64,000 bases of DNA from Photobacterium arenosum (GTDB lineage Bacteria; Pseudomonadota; Gammaproteobacteria; Enterobacterales; Vibrionaceae): contig NZ_JACYTP010000001.1 in the NCBI RefSeq assembly GCF_014841115.1, forward strand, positions 1 to 64,000, written 5' to 3'. The position numbers were made by a program, and so were the translations under genes. The notes under the pieces were generated by a model. The model did not search any database. It was not told where the DNA came from and saw only the letters and a program-made list of their open reading frames with translations. Positions 53,198 through 61,322 of the stretch are shown one piece after another (within the stretch, counting starts at the first letter, position 1; every line of letters starts with the position of its first letter).

Positions 53198-53455
53198 ATG
53201 AAAGTAGAACTGGTGACATCACTGAAGCGTCAAGCGACTAAGATCCTTGCTGATCTTCATGAAACAAAAGAGCCAGTGCTGATTACTGAGCACGGTAAGC
53301 CGTCAGCTTATCTCGTTGATGTTGATGATTATGAATTTATGCAAAATCGTTTAGCAATCCTTGAAGGGATCGCTCGTGGTGAGCGCGCATTAGCGGACGG
53401 TAAGACTGTGAGTCATGAAGGAGCGAAGGACAGAATGTCAAAATGGCTGAAATAA
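53198..53455 (+). CDS. Phd/YefM-family antitoxin
   Basis: This 85-residue protein is the antitoxin and probable repressor of the following toxin gene. The start (ATG 53198, GGAGTGG upstream) gives the typical N-terminus MKVELVTSLKRQATKILADL; the longer in-frame start at 53114 lies inside the operator and is rejected. The Phd/YefM DNA-binding fold is visible as EPVLITEHGKPSAYLVDVDDYEFM (about 24-50), followed by the C-terminal toxin-binding arm (about 55-85). Its end overlaps the toxin start by 13 bp, which couples their translation. Confidence 0.9.
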   Translation: MKVELVTSLKRQATKILADLHETKEPVLITEHGKPSAYLVDVDDYEFMQNRLAILEGIARGERALADGKTVSHEGAKDRMSKWLK

Positions 53456-53742
53456 TCTGGACGGAACCAGCGTTATCTGATCTTAACGAGATTGCTGAAT
53501 ATATAGCCCTTGAAAATACTGATGCTGCCAAAGAACTTGTTCAAACCATTTTTGCAAAAGTTGGACGCCTGGAAACCTTCCCGGAATCAGGACGTGTACC
53601 GCCTGAACTGGATTATTTAAATTACCGTGAAGTTGTGATTAATCCCTGCCGCATTTTTTACAAGTATGAGGCTGAAAAAGTGTATATCTTGTTTGTCATG
53701 CGAGTAGAAAGAGACTTACGCCGTTTCTTATTAAGAAAGTAA
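53443..53742 (+). CDS. RelE/ParE-family toxin
   Basis: This 99-residue toxin has the ParE-like pattern: MAEIIWTEPALSDLNEIAEYIA, GRLETFPESGRVPPEL and the C-terminal strand CRIFYKYEAEKVYILFVMRVERDLRRFL. ParE toxins poison DNA gyrase and RelE toxins cleave mRNA at the ribosome. The sequence looks more ParE-like, but the target cannot be settled by eye. It overlaps the antitoxin gene. A hairpin-forming segment (AGGCTGTCA... TGACAGAGCCT, about 53769-53804) follows and may end transcription. Such pairs are very common in Vibrionaceae accessory islands. Confidence 0.9.
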   Translation: MAEIIWTEPALSDLNEIAEYIALENTDAAKELVQTIFAKVGRLETFPESGRVPPELDYLNYREVVINPCRIFYKYEAEKVYILFVMRVERDLRRFLLRK

Positions 53743-53850
53743 TATCAGGAAGGAAACTGTATTGACTAGGCTGTCAGGATTACTCTGCTGGTTGACAGAG
53801 CCTGATGTGGGAGGAATCCATGTCATCTGTTAGCCGTTTTGGGAGGTTTT

Positions 53851-54402
53851 TTGAATAATCGGGTCGTTTTTACGGGTGGTCCTGGCTCAGGGAAAACCTC
53901 AGTGATCAAGTTTTTAGAGCAATTGGGATACCCAAGTGCGACAGAAGTTGGCCGTAAAGTTATTCAAACACAGGTTGAGCGGAATGGGGGCGCTTTACCC
54001 TGGAAAGATAAAGTGGCATTTCGTGATGCAATGGTTCTTGAAGAACTGAACAACTACAAAGTAAACGATAATACAGTTTTGACCTTCTTTGATCGGAGTA
54101 TCATCGATTCATATGGTTATAGTCAGCTTGAACAAATAGCCGTTTCAGAGCTCTTGTTAAGAAGTTGTCGCGAACTGACTTATCACAAAAATGTGTTTAT
54201 TTTCCCACCTTTGGAAACAATCTATAAAAATGATATCGAGCGTAAACAAGATTTTAATGAAGCGGTTGCGACATATCATGAAATGGTGAACGCATACAAA
54301 AAGTTCGGTTATGAACTGATTGAGGTTCCAAAGCTTTCTATTCGAGAAAGGGCTGAATTTATCCTTGAGGTTTGTTCTCATAGCGTTCAGAAGCCAATTT
54401 GA
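53851..54402 (+). CDS. Small P-loop NTPase (AAA_28-like)
   Basis: This 183-residue protein is a P-loop nucleotidase/kinase-like ATPase: MNNRVVFTGGPGSGKTSVIK holds Walker A (9-17), and TVLTFFDRSIIDSYGYSQ has the Walker-B-like DRS of nucleotide kinases. I use TTG 53851 as start because GGGAGG lies 5 bases upstream; the frame also opens earlier (TTG 53839). The family includes NadR-like and other small kinases of unknown substrate, and the role cannot be deduced. It is the last gene before the right copy of the structured repeat and is AT-richer than its core neighbours. Confidence 0.78.
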   Translation: MNNRVVFTGGPGSGKTSVIKFLEQLGYPSATEVGRKVIQTQVERNGGALPWKDKVAFRDAMVLEELNNYKVNDNTVLTFFDRSIIDSYGYSQLEQIAVSELLLRSCRELTYHKNVFIFPPLETIYKNDIERKQDFNEAVATYHEMVNAYKKFGYELIEVPKLSIRERAEFILEVCSHSVQKPI

Positions 54403-54809
54403 GTCTGGTGTTCATCTTTGTGTCATTTTGGCACGCAAACGACCAAAACTTCATGCTTCAATTAATTAAATTGAATCTGAGAGATTCGGCACAAGATATT
54501 TAAATAGTGTCTACCTAACAACGAGTTAGAAATACAATTTTTTGAAAAACGAGGGGAAAATTCAGGACGAATTTTCAGGTTGTCGGCGCCGGGAGCGCCT
54601 ACAACCGTCCCGGGCCACACCACAGAACAAAAAGGGGCTTTCTGGGCACTCTTTGGCCCAACAAAGAGTGTCTGGCGCGCGTCACACAATGCTGAGAGAT
54701 ACACCAAACTCAAGCGCGACATACATTCAGCTTTACCGGAAATCGCTTATTTATCGTCTGCGCCAAATTGACGTAATCCCCAACCCCAGAGAAAAACTCA
54801 GATCAAACC
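54403..54809. other. Gene-free region with the right structured repeat
   Basis: The 54403-54550 stretch is AT-rich with no gene. It includes the short palindrome CTAAC-AACGA-GTTAG (about 54516-54530), which resembles joined attC half-cores but is too short for an attC site. The right copy of the ~170-bp repeat follows (54553-54724), then about 85 bp to the stop of the leftward periplasmic-protein gene. Short frames here mirror those of the left repeat and are not taken as genes. Confidence 0.55.
54553..54724 (-). repeat. Structured ~170-bp repeat, right (inverted) copy
   Basis: This is the reverse-oriented partner of 49926-50095. The three hairpins are preserved; the central one (GGTTGT..GGCGC..GCGCC..ACAACC) is at 54578-54606. 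The terminal stem keeps pairing by an A-T to G-C double change, and the 11-bp stem keeps it by a T-A to C-G change with one nearby mismatch. The two copies bound a 4.5-kb island. This geometry allows inversion or loss by recombination. Confidence 0.85.
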
Positions 54810-55178
54810 TCAAGCCGCCGGTACTGGCGGCGCTTTCAGATCCAGCGTTTCTAACGGGTTAGGGCAATACTGCCGGGTCTTCTCCATCACCTGTTTTTGC
54901 AAGGCTTTATCAGCCTCGATCTCAGGGTACTGTTTCCTGAGATCTTCCATGCACGTCTGCGTGGCTTCCATCATCTTAGTGAGCTCGTCTTTGGAATTCA
55001 TCAGGCCGGAAAGGTCATTGCCTTTATCTGTTTTCACCGCCTGTAAGGCTTTTTCAAGTTCGGCATAAGGCTGGGCGAGGCAGCCGCAGACATCTTTTGC
55101 GGCCTGGTCCAGATCATCGCCCTGAACAGGAAAAGCCGTCAGGGAGGCGATAAACAAGGGGGCTATCAGGAATTTCAT
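54810..55178 (-). CDS. Small periplasmic protein with four cysteines, 122 aa
   Basis: Function not recognised. ATG 55178 is preceded by AGGAGG and gives MKFLIAPLFIASLTAFPVQG, a clear signal peptide with likely cleavage after VQG. The long upstream frame extension is unsupported. The mature protein of about 102 residues has four cysteines (31, 33, 76, 105), including a CGC pair, and is otherwise helical and charged, suggesting disulfides in the periplasm. The C-terminus is rich in Pro and Ala. It lies immediately outside the island, pointing toward the right repeat. Confidence 0.72.
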   Translation of the reverse strand: MKFLIAPLFIASLTAFPVQGDDLDQAAKDVCGCLAQPYAELEKALQAVKTDKGNDLSGLMNSKDELTKMMEATQTCMEDLRKQYPEIEADKALQKQVMEKTRQYCPNPLETLDLKAPPVPAA

Positions 55179-55465
55179 CTCTACCTCCTGGCATGTCCAT
55201 AAAAAAAGAAAAAGTTTGGTGCTATGCATCAGGTATAGTGTCAGAAAAGTAAATAGCCTGACTTCAACGAGTTGCTCAAGGATCCTGTACCCATTACATA
55301 CTGAGGCGTAATACTTCGAATCGCAAAAAAATCGTAGTGTTATTTTTGAGACGCTGCTCAAAATTTCACCTCCCTATACTCAAGAGGAAAGCACTTGTGA
55401 CGATGTATTAGATACGTCTAATGAAGGCGTGCGGATAACATAAAGCGTGTAGTTTAGGGGGCTGT

Positions 55466-56686
55466 ATGAAGAGCGCACATCGGTGTCGCGGTGTCGGGTT
55501 GTCTGTCGTGGTTGTGGCAGTCACTTTACCATCACTTACATGGGCAGACAGCGATAAATTCAGCTTTGTCAGTTCGGTATCTGATGAGGTGATCGACTCT
55601 TTATCGTCAATGGCCAGCGACGTCAGAGTAGATAAACGCAGCAAGAAAGAATCCCTTCACCCAGCCGCCAGTCTCAATACTTCATCTTTTGCTTTATATC
55701 CCGGTGATGTCAGTACACGAACAAGCAGTGTCAGGGAAGATAACCGTCTTCGCACATTCAGTTCTTCATACTTTGGCAGTGATTACGCTAATTCATCCTA
55801 TTTCGAAAATTCGCAGAGCGGTTTGGGCACCTATATGCGAGTCGATCGCTCGCAGCCGCAGCTTCATTTCAAATCGTCGCCGGTTGATCGCACTGTGCCT
55901 GTTAATGATGGTTACTCATTGACCATGGGCGGTGACTATCTGCTGAATAATAATTACCTGTTTGGTTTAGCGCTGGGTATGCCGTCGTACCGAACATCCG
56001 GTACTGAAAATGAAAGCAGCAGTGGCGTTGAAGGCTTAGTGGCATCTGGCTATTTCAGCTATTTTGAGAACGAGTGGTTTCTCGATTTTTCCGCCAGCTA
56101 TGCACTGATAGACAAAGACATGAAACGTCAGGTCAATATGTATACCGATCCTGTGGTCAGCAGCATGGATGATGCCGATTCTGACGTGTGGGTATTTACT
56201 CTGGGCGGCGGCTATGTGGTTGACTATCCCTATGCGACCATTGCATTAGAAAGTTCGGTGCAGTACACCTTGTCCGATCAGGACAGGTACAACGAAAGGT
56301 TGTCGAAAGGCAATTCAAACTATGTGATTTCACAGGTTGATGATGTCAATAACTTGGAAGGGACCACCTTTATTACTGGTGCATCGATTTCAAAACCCTT
56401 CCGAACCAGCTTAGGACTTTTCCAGCCCTATGTGAAAAGCTATCTGCATTATGACTATCAGTTCGATTCAGAGCGTATTATCAGCCAGTTTAAATCTGCC
56501 TATAGCAGCAGTAATTTGCCTGTGATTACTCAGTCGGACGATCAATTTTACGGTCGGTTTCACGCCGGTGTGTCTGGTGCATTTAATGACAAATGGATCG
56601 GCTACGCTGAAGCGAGTACGCTGGTTGGGTTAAATGATATGAACCCCACTTTATACAGCATGGGCGTGATTATCCCGTTTAAATAA
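55466..56686 (+). CDS. Outer-membrane beta-barrel protein (autotransporter-like)
   Basis: The 406-residue product has a signal peptide (about 1-27, LPSLTWA) and a Ser/Asp-rich N-terminal region (about 30-140). A beta-barrel-like part follows, with alternating hydrophobic strands such as YSLTMGGDYLLNNNYLFGLALG and WVFTLGGGYVVDYPYATIAL. The C-terminus, TLYSMGVIIPFK, has an aromatic residue near the end like barrel proteins, although Lys is last. It resembles the autotransporter beta-domain class, but no large passenger is encoded upstream. Function unknown. AGGGG precedes the ATG. It is a single gene. Confidence 0.7.
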   Translation: MKSAHRCRGVGLSVVVVAVTLPSLTWADSDKFSFVSSVSDEVIDSLSSMASDVRVDKRSKKESLHPAASLNTSSFALYPGDVSTRTSSVREDNRLRTFSSSYFGSDYANSSYFENSQSGLGTYMRVDRSQPQLHFKSSPVDRTVPVNDGYSLTMGGDYLLNNNYLFGLALGMPSYRTSGTENESSSGVEGLVASGYFSYFENEWFLDFSASYALIDKDMKRQVNMYTDPVVSSMDDADSDVWVFTLGGGYVVDYPYATIALESSVQYTLSDQDRYNERLSKGNSNYVISQVDDVNNLEGTTFITGASISKPFRTSLGLFQPYVKSYLHYDYQFDSERIISQFKSAYSSSNLPVITQSDDQFYGRFHAGVSGAFNDKWIGYAEASTLVGLNDMNPTLYSMGVIIPFK

Positions 56687-56779
56687 ACTGGGATCTTCAG
56701 CTTCGCTGAAAACTGTTTCATCCTCCGGGTATTCTTGTCACCTGCAGGCTATCGCATTGATAGTCGTATCGGTTTCGCG

Positions 56780-57679
56780 CTACCAACTTTCAGGCAGATG
56801 GGTGCTCAGGTAATCGAGAAACAGACTGAGTTTACGGGATCGCTTACTTTTCTCCGCCGATACCAATGCTACGATATTGGCTTTAGGTAACTGATAGTCA
56901 GTCAGCACCGGGGCCAGCAGACCGGCATCAATTTCCTTCCTGACATCCCATTCAGAACGCTGAATAATTCCGTAGCCATCCAGAGCCCATTGCTTGGCAA
57001 CCTGACCGACATTGCAGGATAACTTGGGTTCGATCCGAATACTGATAGTTTGCTTCGACGGAAGATTGAATTTCCACATGGTGACATCTTCGTCATTCTC
57101 TTTCAGTGCAATACACGAATGATGGTGAAGGTCTTCCGGTGTTTTCAGCGGTGGCGCGGAAGCCAGGTAACCGGGCGACGCGAGAAGAAAGCGTTTGTTC
57201 TCAACCAGGTGAATACATCGCAGCGATGAATCTTTTAGTCGCCCGATATAGATCATGGCATCCGGCTTGATAGGGTGCGACCAGCTCGGTTTGTCGGTGA
57301 GCGTTAAATCAATAATCAGATTGGGGTACTGATTCTGAAACCTGGCGATGAGTGGCGCAATGTGGGTTGTGCCAAATCCCAGCGGGGCAAGGACATTCAG
57401 TCTGCCTTCGATCATTGACTGGTTCGACAGGAGATCATTTTGAAGTGCTTCGAGTGCCAGCAGTATCTCTCTGCCTTCTCGGGCAAGCTTTTTTCCTTCC
57501 TGCGTCAGCTTGGTGGTTCTCAGATTTCTGTCTACCAAAGTGACGGACATTTTACGCTCTAATCCCTGTAGACGCTGGGTGACACTGGGTGGTGTCACAT
57601 TGAGTTTTCTGGCGGCAGCCGCCAGAGAGGGACTGTCTGCAATCACACTGAAAAATTCAATATCCTGAGAATTTATCAT
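56780..57679 (-). CDS. LysR-family transcriptional regulator (tau-like locus)
   Basis: The 299-residue regulator has the LysR helix-turn-helix at the N-terminus (IEFFSVIADSPSLAAAARKLNVTPPSVTQRLQGLE) and an effector-binding domain. It is divergent from the TauD-like dioxygenase gene, separated by 108 bp, which is the normal layout for a regulator of that operon. The effector is not known. A sulfonate-related ligand would be an inference from the target genes. The start is ATG 57679 with AGAGATTA upstream. Confidence 0.9.
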   Translation of the reverse strand: MINSQDIEFFSVIADSPSLAAAARKLNVTPPSVTQRLQGLERKMSVTLVDRNLRTTKLTQEGKKLAREGREILLALEALQNDLLSNQSMIEGRLNVLAPLGFGTTHIAPLIARFQNQYPNLIIDLTLTDKPSWSHPIKPDAMIYIGRLKDSSLRCIHLVENKRFLLASPGYLASAPPLKTPEDLHHHSCIALKENDEDVTMWKFNLPSKQTISIRIEPKLSCNVGQVAKQWALDGYGIIQRSEWDVRKEIDAGLLAPVLTDYQLPKANIVALVSAEKSKRSRKLSLFLDYLSTHLPESW

Positions 57680-57787
57680 TAATCTCTATCTTAATATGGC
57701 AATAAATAATGATTAATTTAACTTAATATGCAACCTTGTTACAACTATGTCCGCTCCTTCTAACTGATTAAGAGTGGAATAATTACA

Positions 57788-58645
57788 ATGACTCGTCTTG
57801 ACGCAACAATTGCTTCATTGGCTAGTGAAGCGAAGCCCCTGGCTCCAAGCTTTGGTTTGGAGTTTACCAACAAGCAACTCGCTACTTTAGTATCAGAGCA
57901 GTTCGACGAACTGTACTCGACATTGGTCCGGCATAAGTTACTCATTTTTCGCAAGCAGGACACATCGTCTCAGCAGCTGATGCAGATTGCGGAGCAGCTC
58001 GGTAACGTGCAACGCTATCCATTTTCGAGCGGCATTGAAGGCTTCCCGGAAATTGTCGAAATCCGTAAAGAGCCGGATCAGAAAAATGTGTTCAGTGGTG
58101 TGTGGCATATCGACTCCACTTATCTGGAATCTCCGCCCGATTTCACTCTGCTGGCGGCTAAACAGACACCGGAAGTTGGCGGAGATACGGTATTTTCAGA
58201 TTCTCAGAAAGCGTTTGCCGCTTTGTCGGAAGGGATGCAGAAATTTCTGCTGTCGGAAAAAGCGGAATTCATTTCAAATAAAATTCAGGAAGCCGGTAAT
58301 AAAGCCCCGCATCTGGTGAATTTTACAGATATCGCAATGGCTAATACCTTCTTTAGTGCCTCACATTTTGCTGCCAAGCGACATGAAGAATCAGGGATCC
58401 CTGGGATCTACGTGAACGCTGAGCACACCAGTCGCTTTACCTCTATGTCAGCAGAAGAGAGTGCGCCTATCCTGGAATATCTCTTTAGCCATATTACCCG
58501 TGATGAGTTCACGGCCAGAGTGCGGTGGGAAAACGATACGATTGTATTGTGGGATAACCGTGGCCTTCAGCACCATGCCGTAAACGACTATTACGGCCAG
58601 TTGCGTGTGATGCACCGTATTATTGTCCGTTCGGCAATGCGTTAA
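57788..58645 (+). CDS. TauD/TfdA-family Fe(II)/2-oxoglutarate dioxygenase
   Basis: This non-heme iron dioxygenase uses 2-oxoglutarate and O2 to oxidise an organic substrate; TauD itself releases sulfite from taurine. The 285-residue product has the facial triad: His107 and Asp109 in VWHIDSTY and the distal His262 in LWDNRGLQHHAVNDY, with Arg273 (QLRVMHR) as the 2-oxoglutarate anchor. The substrate cannot be read off. The gene is followed 89 bp later by a TauE/SafE-type exporter gene, with a strong hairpin between, and is flanked by a divergent LysR gene. Confidence 0.9.
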   Translation: MTRLDATIASLASEAKPLAPSFGLEFTNKQLATLVSEQFDELYSTLVRHKLLIFRKQDTSSQQLMQIAEQLGNVQRYPFSSGIEGFPEIVEIRKEPDQKNVFSGVWHIDSTYLESPPDFTLLAAKQTPEVGGDTVFSDSQKAFAALSEGMQKFLLSEKAEFISNKIQEAGNKAPHLVNFTDIAMANTFFSASHFAAKRHEESGIPGIYVNAEHTSRFTSMSAEESAPILEYLFSHITRDEFTARVRWENDTIVLWDNRGLQHHAVNDYYGQLRVMHRIIVRSAMR

Positions 58646-58652
58646 ACAACAT

Positions 58653-58694
58653 ACATGTACAGCGCCCGACAATTTGTTGCAGCGCTGTACATGT
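58653..58694 (+). other. Strong hairpin between the dioxygenase and exporter genes
   Basis: A perfect 13-bp stem (ACATGTACAGCGC, 58653-58665, with 58682-58694) has a 16-nt loop. It lies 8 bp past the dioxygenase stop and 40 bp before the exporter ATG. No U tract follows. It may stabilise the upstream message or reduce readthrough, or be a palindromic protein-binding site. Confidence 0.6.
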
Positions 58695-58733
58695 GGTTGA
58701 TGAATGAAGTAGTTGAAAAAGAAAGGAAAAAAT

Positions 58734-59543
58734 ATGTTGGAATCCATAACCTTTGTTCCCTCAGACAGTGTATTAATTATGCTGTTCTGTGCGGCATTTA
58801 TTGCCGGTATTGTCGATGCTATTGCTGGTGGTGGCGGTTTAATTACGGTTCCGAGTCTCTTGCTGGCAGGTGTGCCGCCGCTGACGGCTCTCGGTACTAA
58901 CCGCTTACAGGCCGTTATTGGTGAACTGACGTCTTTTGTGACCTATTTGTGGCACAGAGAAGTGAACCTCTCCGGCCTGTTGCTTGGCATGATAGCGACG
59001 GCAATAGGAGCAACGGCGGGTTCTTTTGCCGTCAGCTTGTTCCCGGCTGATATTCTGAGGGCGCTGCTGCCCATACTGATGGTGGCTATCACTGTTTATT
59101 CCATTTTGTCTAAACGTCTGAAAAATGTCGTTGCTGAACAGGCGAAGGTGTCTTCCCGAACTTTCATGCTGTCTATGGGGCTGATCATTGGTTTCTATAA
59201 TGGTTTCTTCGGGCCGGGCACAGGTGCGATCTGGATGATCGCGTTTGCAATCTTGCTGGGATACACGATCAAACAGGCCAGTATTGCCACTAAACCATTA
59301 AATCTGATGGGTAATCTGGTTTCGCTGATTTTCTTTATCTCAATCAGCAGCGTGAATTATCAGATCGGACTGGTCATGGGCGTCGCTCAGGTGCTGGGGG
59401 CTGTGCTGGGCAGCAAAGTGGTGATTCGCAATGGCGACAGAGTCGTGCGGCCGATATTCATCACGGTCACTTTATTGATGACGGTTAAACTGATTTACGA
59501 AACAGGTACAGGGCCAGTGCTTGCTTTCGTTGCCGGACACTGA
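58734..59543 (+). CDS. TauE/SafE (TSUP) family membrane transporter
   Basis: This 269-residue integral membrane protein, with about eight predicted helices, belongs to the TSUP/TauE family, proposed to export sulfite or organosulfonates. The family repeats are visible as AGIVDAIAGGGGLITVPSLLLAG and, later, NGFFGPGTGAIW. The start at 58734 has AAAGGA upstream, so earlier in-frame starts are rejected. Pairing with a TauD-like dioxygenase suggests one pathway in which a sulfite-type product is expelled, but the substrate is not proven. A strong terminator follows. Confidence 0.9.
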   Translation: MLESITFVPSDSVLIMLFCAAFIAGIVDAIAGGGGLITVPSLLLAGVPPLTALGTNRLQAVIGELTSFVTYLWHREVNLSGLLLGMIATAIGATAGSFAVSLFPADILRALLPILMVAITVYSILSKRLKNVVAEQAKVSSRTFMLSMGLIIGFYNGFFGPGTGAIWMIAFAILLGYTIKQASIATKPLNLMGNLVSLIFFISISSVNYQIGLVMGVAQVLGAVLGSKVVIRNGDRVVRPIFITVTLLMTVKLIYETGTGPVLAFVAGH

Positions 59544-59566
59544 GCGTCTAACGGCAATATGTCCTG

Positions 59567-59605
59567 AAAAAAACGGACCGTCATAGTTAATGACGGTCCG
59601 TTTTT
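59567..59605 (+). terminator. Terminator of the dioxygenase-exporter operon
   Basis: A 13-bp stem (59571-59583 with 59591-59603) with a 7-nt loop is preceded by an A run and followed by TTTTTCTTG, 24 bp after the stop. It is a classical terminator and probably works in both directions. Confidence 0.92.
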
Positions 59606-59629
59606 CTTGTCTACGGTCTGATGGCTAAG

Positions 59630-59665
59630 CCAACAGCCAACAGCCAACAGCCAACAGCCAACAGT
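59630..59665. repeat. Heptanucleotide tandem repeat (CAACAGC)n
   Basis: Five consecutive copies of CAACAGC (the last with T) lie in the gap between two convergent genes, followed by degenerate CAGCAAT/CAACAAT units. The gap carries no gene. Slippage could change the copy number without altering any protein, since the stop of the DbpA gene is 15 bp beyond. Confidence 0.85.
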
Positions 59666-59678
59666 CAGCAATCAACAA

Positions 59679-61100
59679 TCAGCGTAAAGCTCTGGCCCGG
59701 TAAGAGCGGCTTTTGATTTTATCGCTGGTGATTTTAGCGAGCGCTTTTTTCATGACTTTTCTGTCAACGGCAACATAAGCACGAAAATCGGTAATGTGAA
59801 TTTTTCCGACTTGCGTACCTTCAATACCGTTATTGCTTGTGAGTGCGCCCAGAATGTCACCAGGACGCAGTTTTTGCTTCTTGCCGCCATCAATCTGGAT
59901 AGTGACCATGGCAGGCGCCGTAGGTGTATTATTCAGTAACGTCGTTGGCGGCAAGGGATCGCTGGTGATCTCGCGCTCGAAATGATCAGCAAGCAATGCC
60001 ATTTTGTAGCCATCTTTTTCGCCATAGAAGGTATACGCGTTACCCTGGCTGCCGGCACGGCCTGTTCGGCCGATACGGTGAATATACACTTCGGTATCGT
60101 GGGCCATGTGGTAGTTAAAGACAGCGTCCAGAGCATCAATATCCAGTCCGCGGGCGGCAACGTCTGTAGCAACCAAAATACAGGCACTTTTGTTGGCAAA
60201 TTGCAGCAGCGTCTGATCTCTGTCTCTTTGTTCCAGATCGCCGTGCAGCGCTAACACACTGAAGCCTGAATCGGCCAGCTCATCTGCGACTTGCTGTGTT
60301 TCGCGCTTGGTATTACAGAACACCACGGCACTTTCCGGTTGTTTATCCAGCAGCAGCAGACGCAGCGCCTGCATGCGTTCTTTGTTGTCTTCCAGACGGA
60401 AAAAGGACTGGGCAATGGTGCTTTTTTCATGCGTCGAGGCGACTTTCACCATCACAGGTTTGTGAAGGATTTGTTCCGCGACAGACTGGATCTGTTTGGG
60501 AAACGTTGCACTGAACAGCAGGGTTTGTCGCTGTTGCGGGGCCTGTTCAATGATGGCATCCAGTGCGGGCTGGAAACCCATTTCCAGCATGCGATCGGCT
60601 TCATCAAGCACCAGCATATTCAGATGGCTTAAGCTTAAACGGCCGCGCTCTAAGTGATCGAGCACGCGGCCAGGCGTGCCGACGATAATATGGGCACCGT
60701 GTTCAAGAGAGCCGATTTGACGGCCCATAGGCACACCGCCGCACAATGTCAGCACCTTGATATTGTGAATACCACGAGCCAGAGTACGGATGTCCTGCGC
60801 GACCTGATCGGCCAGTTCGCGGGTAGGGCACAGCACCAGCGACTGCACTCGAAAACGTTTTACATCCAGTTTGTTCAGCAGACCCAATCCAAAAGCGGCG
60901 GTCTTACCTGAACCGGTTTTACCCTGGCCGATAACATCGCTACCGTTCAGAATTGACGGCAGGCTTTGTGCCTGAATCGGCGTCATAGAAGTAAAACCTA
61001 TAGTGGCGAGGTTTTCCAACAGTTCAGGCTTCAATGACAGTGCTGAAAAAAGCAGCGGGTTATCGTTCGACGGAGTCGAAGCAATGTCGGCATGGCTCAA
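59679..61100 (-). CDS. dbpA: ATP-dependent RNA helicase DbpA
   Basis: DbpA is a DEAD-box helicase that acts on 23S rRNA hairpin 92 in 50S assembly. The 473-residue product has motif I GKTGSGKT (60-67), PTRELADQ, TPGR, DEAD (166-169), SAT, and HRIGRTGRAGSQG, followed by the DbpA-specific RNA-binding domain (about 400-473, with VTIQIDGGKKQKLRPGDILGAL), which distinguishes it from other DEAD-box proteins. E. coli DbpA has 457 residues. The start at 61100 is preceded by a leader containing a 7-bp palindrome (61120-61140). Confidence 0.95.
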   Translation of the reverse strand: MSHADIASTPSNDNPLLFSALSLKPELLENLATIGFTSMTPIQAQSLPSILNGSDVIGQGKTGSGKTAAFGLGLLNKLDVKRFRVQSLVLCPTRELADQVAQDIRTLARGIHNIKVLTLCGGVPMGRQIGSLEHGAHIIVGTPGRVLDHLERGRLSLSHLNMLVLDEADRMLEMGFQPALDAIIEQAPQQRQTLLFSATFPKQIQSVAEQILHKPVMVKVASTHEKSTIAQSFFRLEDNKERMQALRLLLLDKQPESAVVFCNTKRETQQVADELADSGFSVLALHGDLEQRDRDQTLLQFANKSACILVATDVAARGLDIDALDAVFNYHMAHDTEVYIHRIGRTGRAGSQGNAYTFYGEKDGYKMALLADHFEREITSDPLPPTTLLNNTPTAPAMVTIQIDGGKKQKLRPGDILGALTSNNGIEGTQVGKIHITDFRAYVAVDRKVMKKALAKITSDKIKSRSYRARALR

Positions 61101-61119
61101 GGTATGTGTCCTGTAATAG

Positions 61120-61140
61120 GTGGTTAATATGACTAACCAC
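61120..61140. other. Palindrome in the dbpA leader
   Basis: GTGGTTA and TAACCAC surround a 7-bp spacer, 20-40 bp upstream of the dbpA start codon. It may be an operator or a small leader hairpin. It is close enough to the ribosome binding region to affect initiation. Confidence 0.4.
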
Positions 61141-61322
61141 GAAGAAATAGGGGGTTAGCACGATCTGCCATTAAAGTTAGCTGTGTTCATGATAAACGCC
61201 GAACCGTGCTTATAGGCATAATGGCCGCTATTGTACCAACCCAGACTGTGCTTCGCCTTAACTATTCGTTCTGGTACTGATTTGTTACACACTGGCTTTG
61301 TGTGGTTTACCCTGCCGTAACA

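Noticed and set aside
54505..54535. TAACAACGAGTTAG considered as a second attC site
   Set aside because: Only about 20 bp long, with no room for L boxes or spacer; at most a fused remnant.
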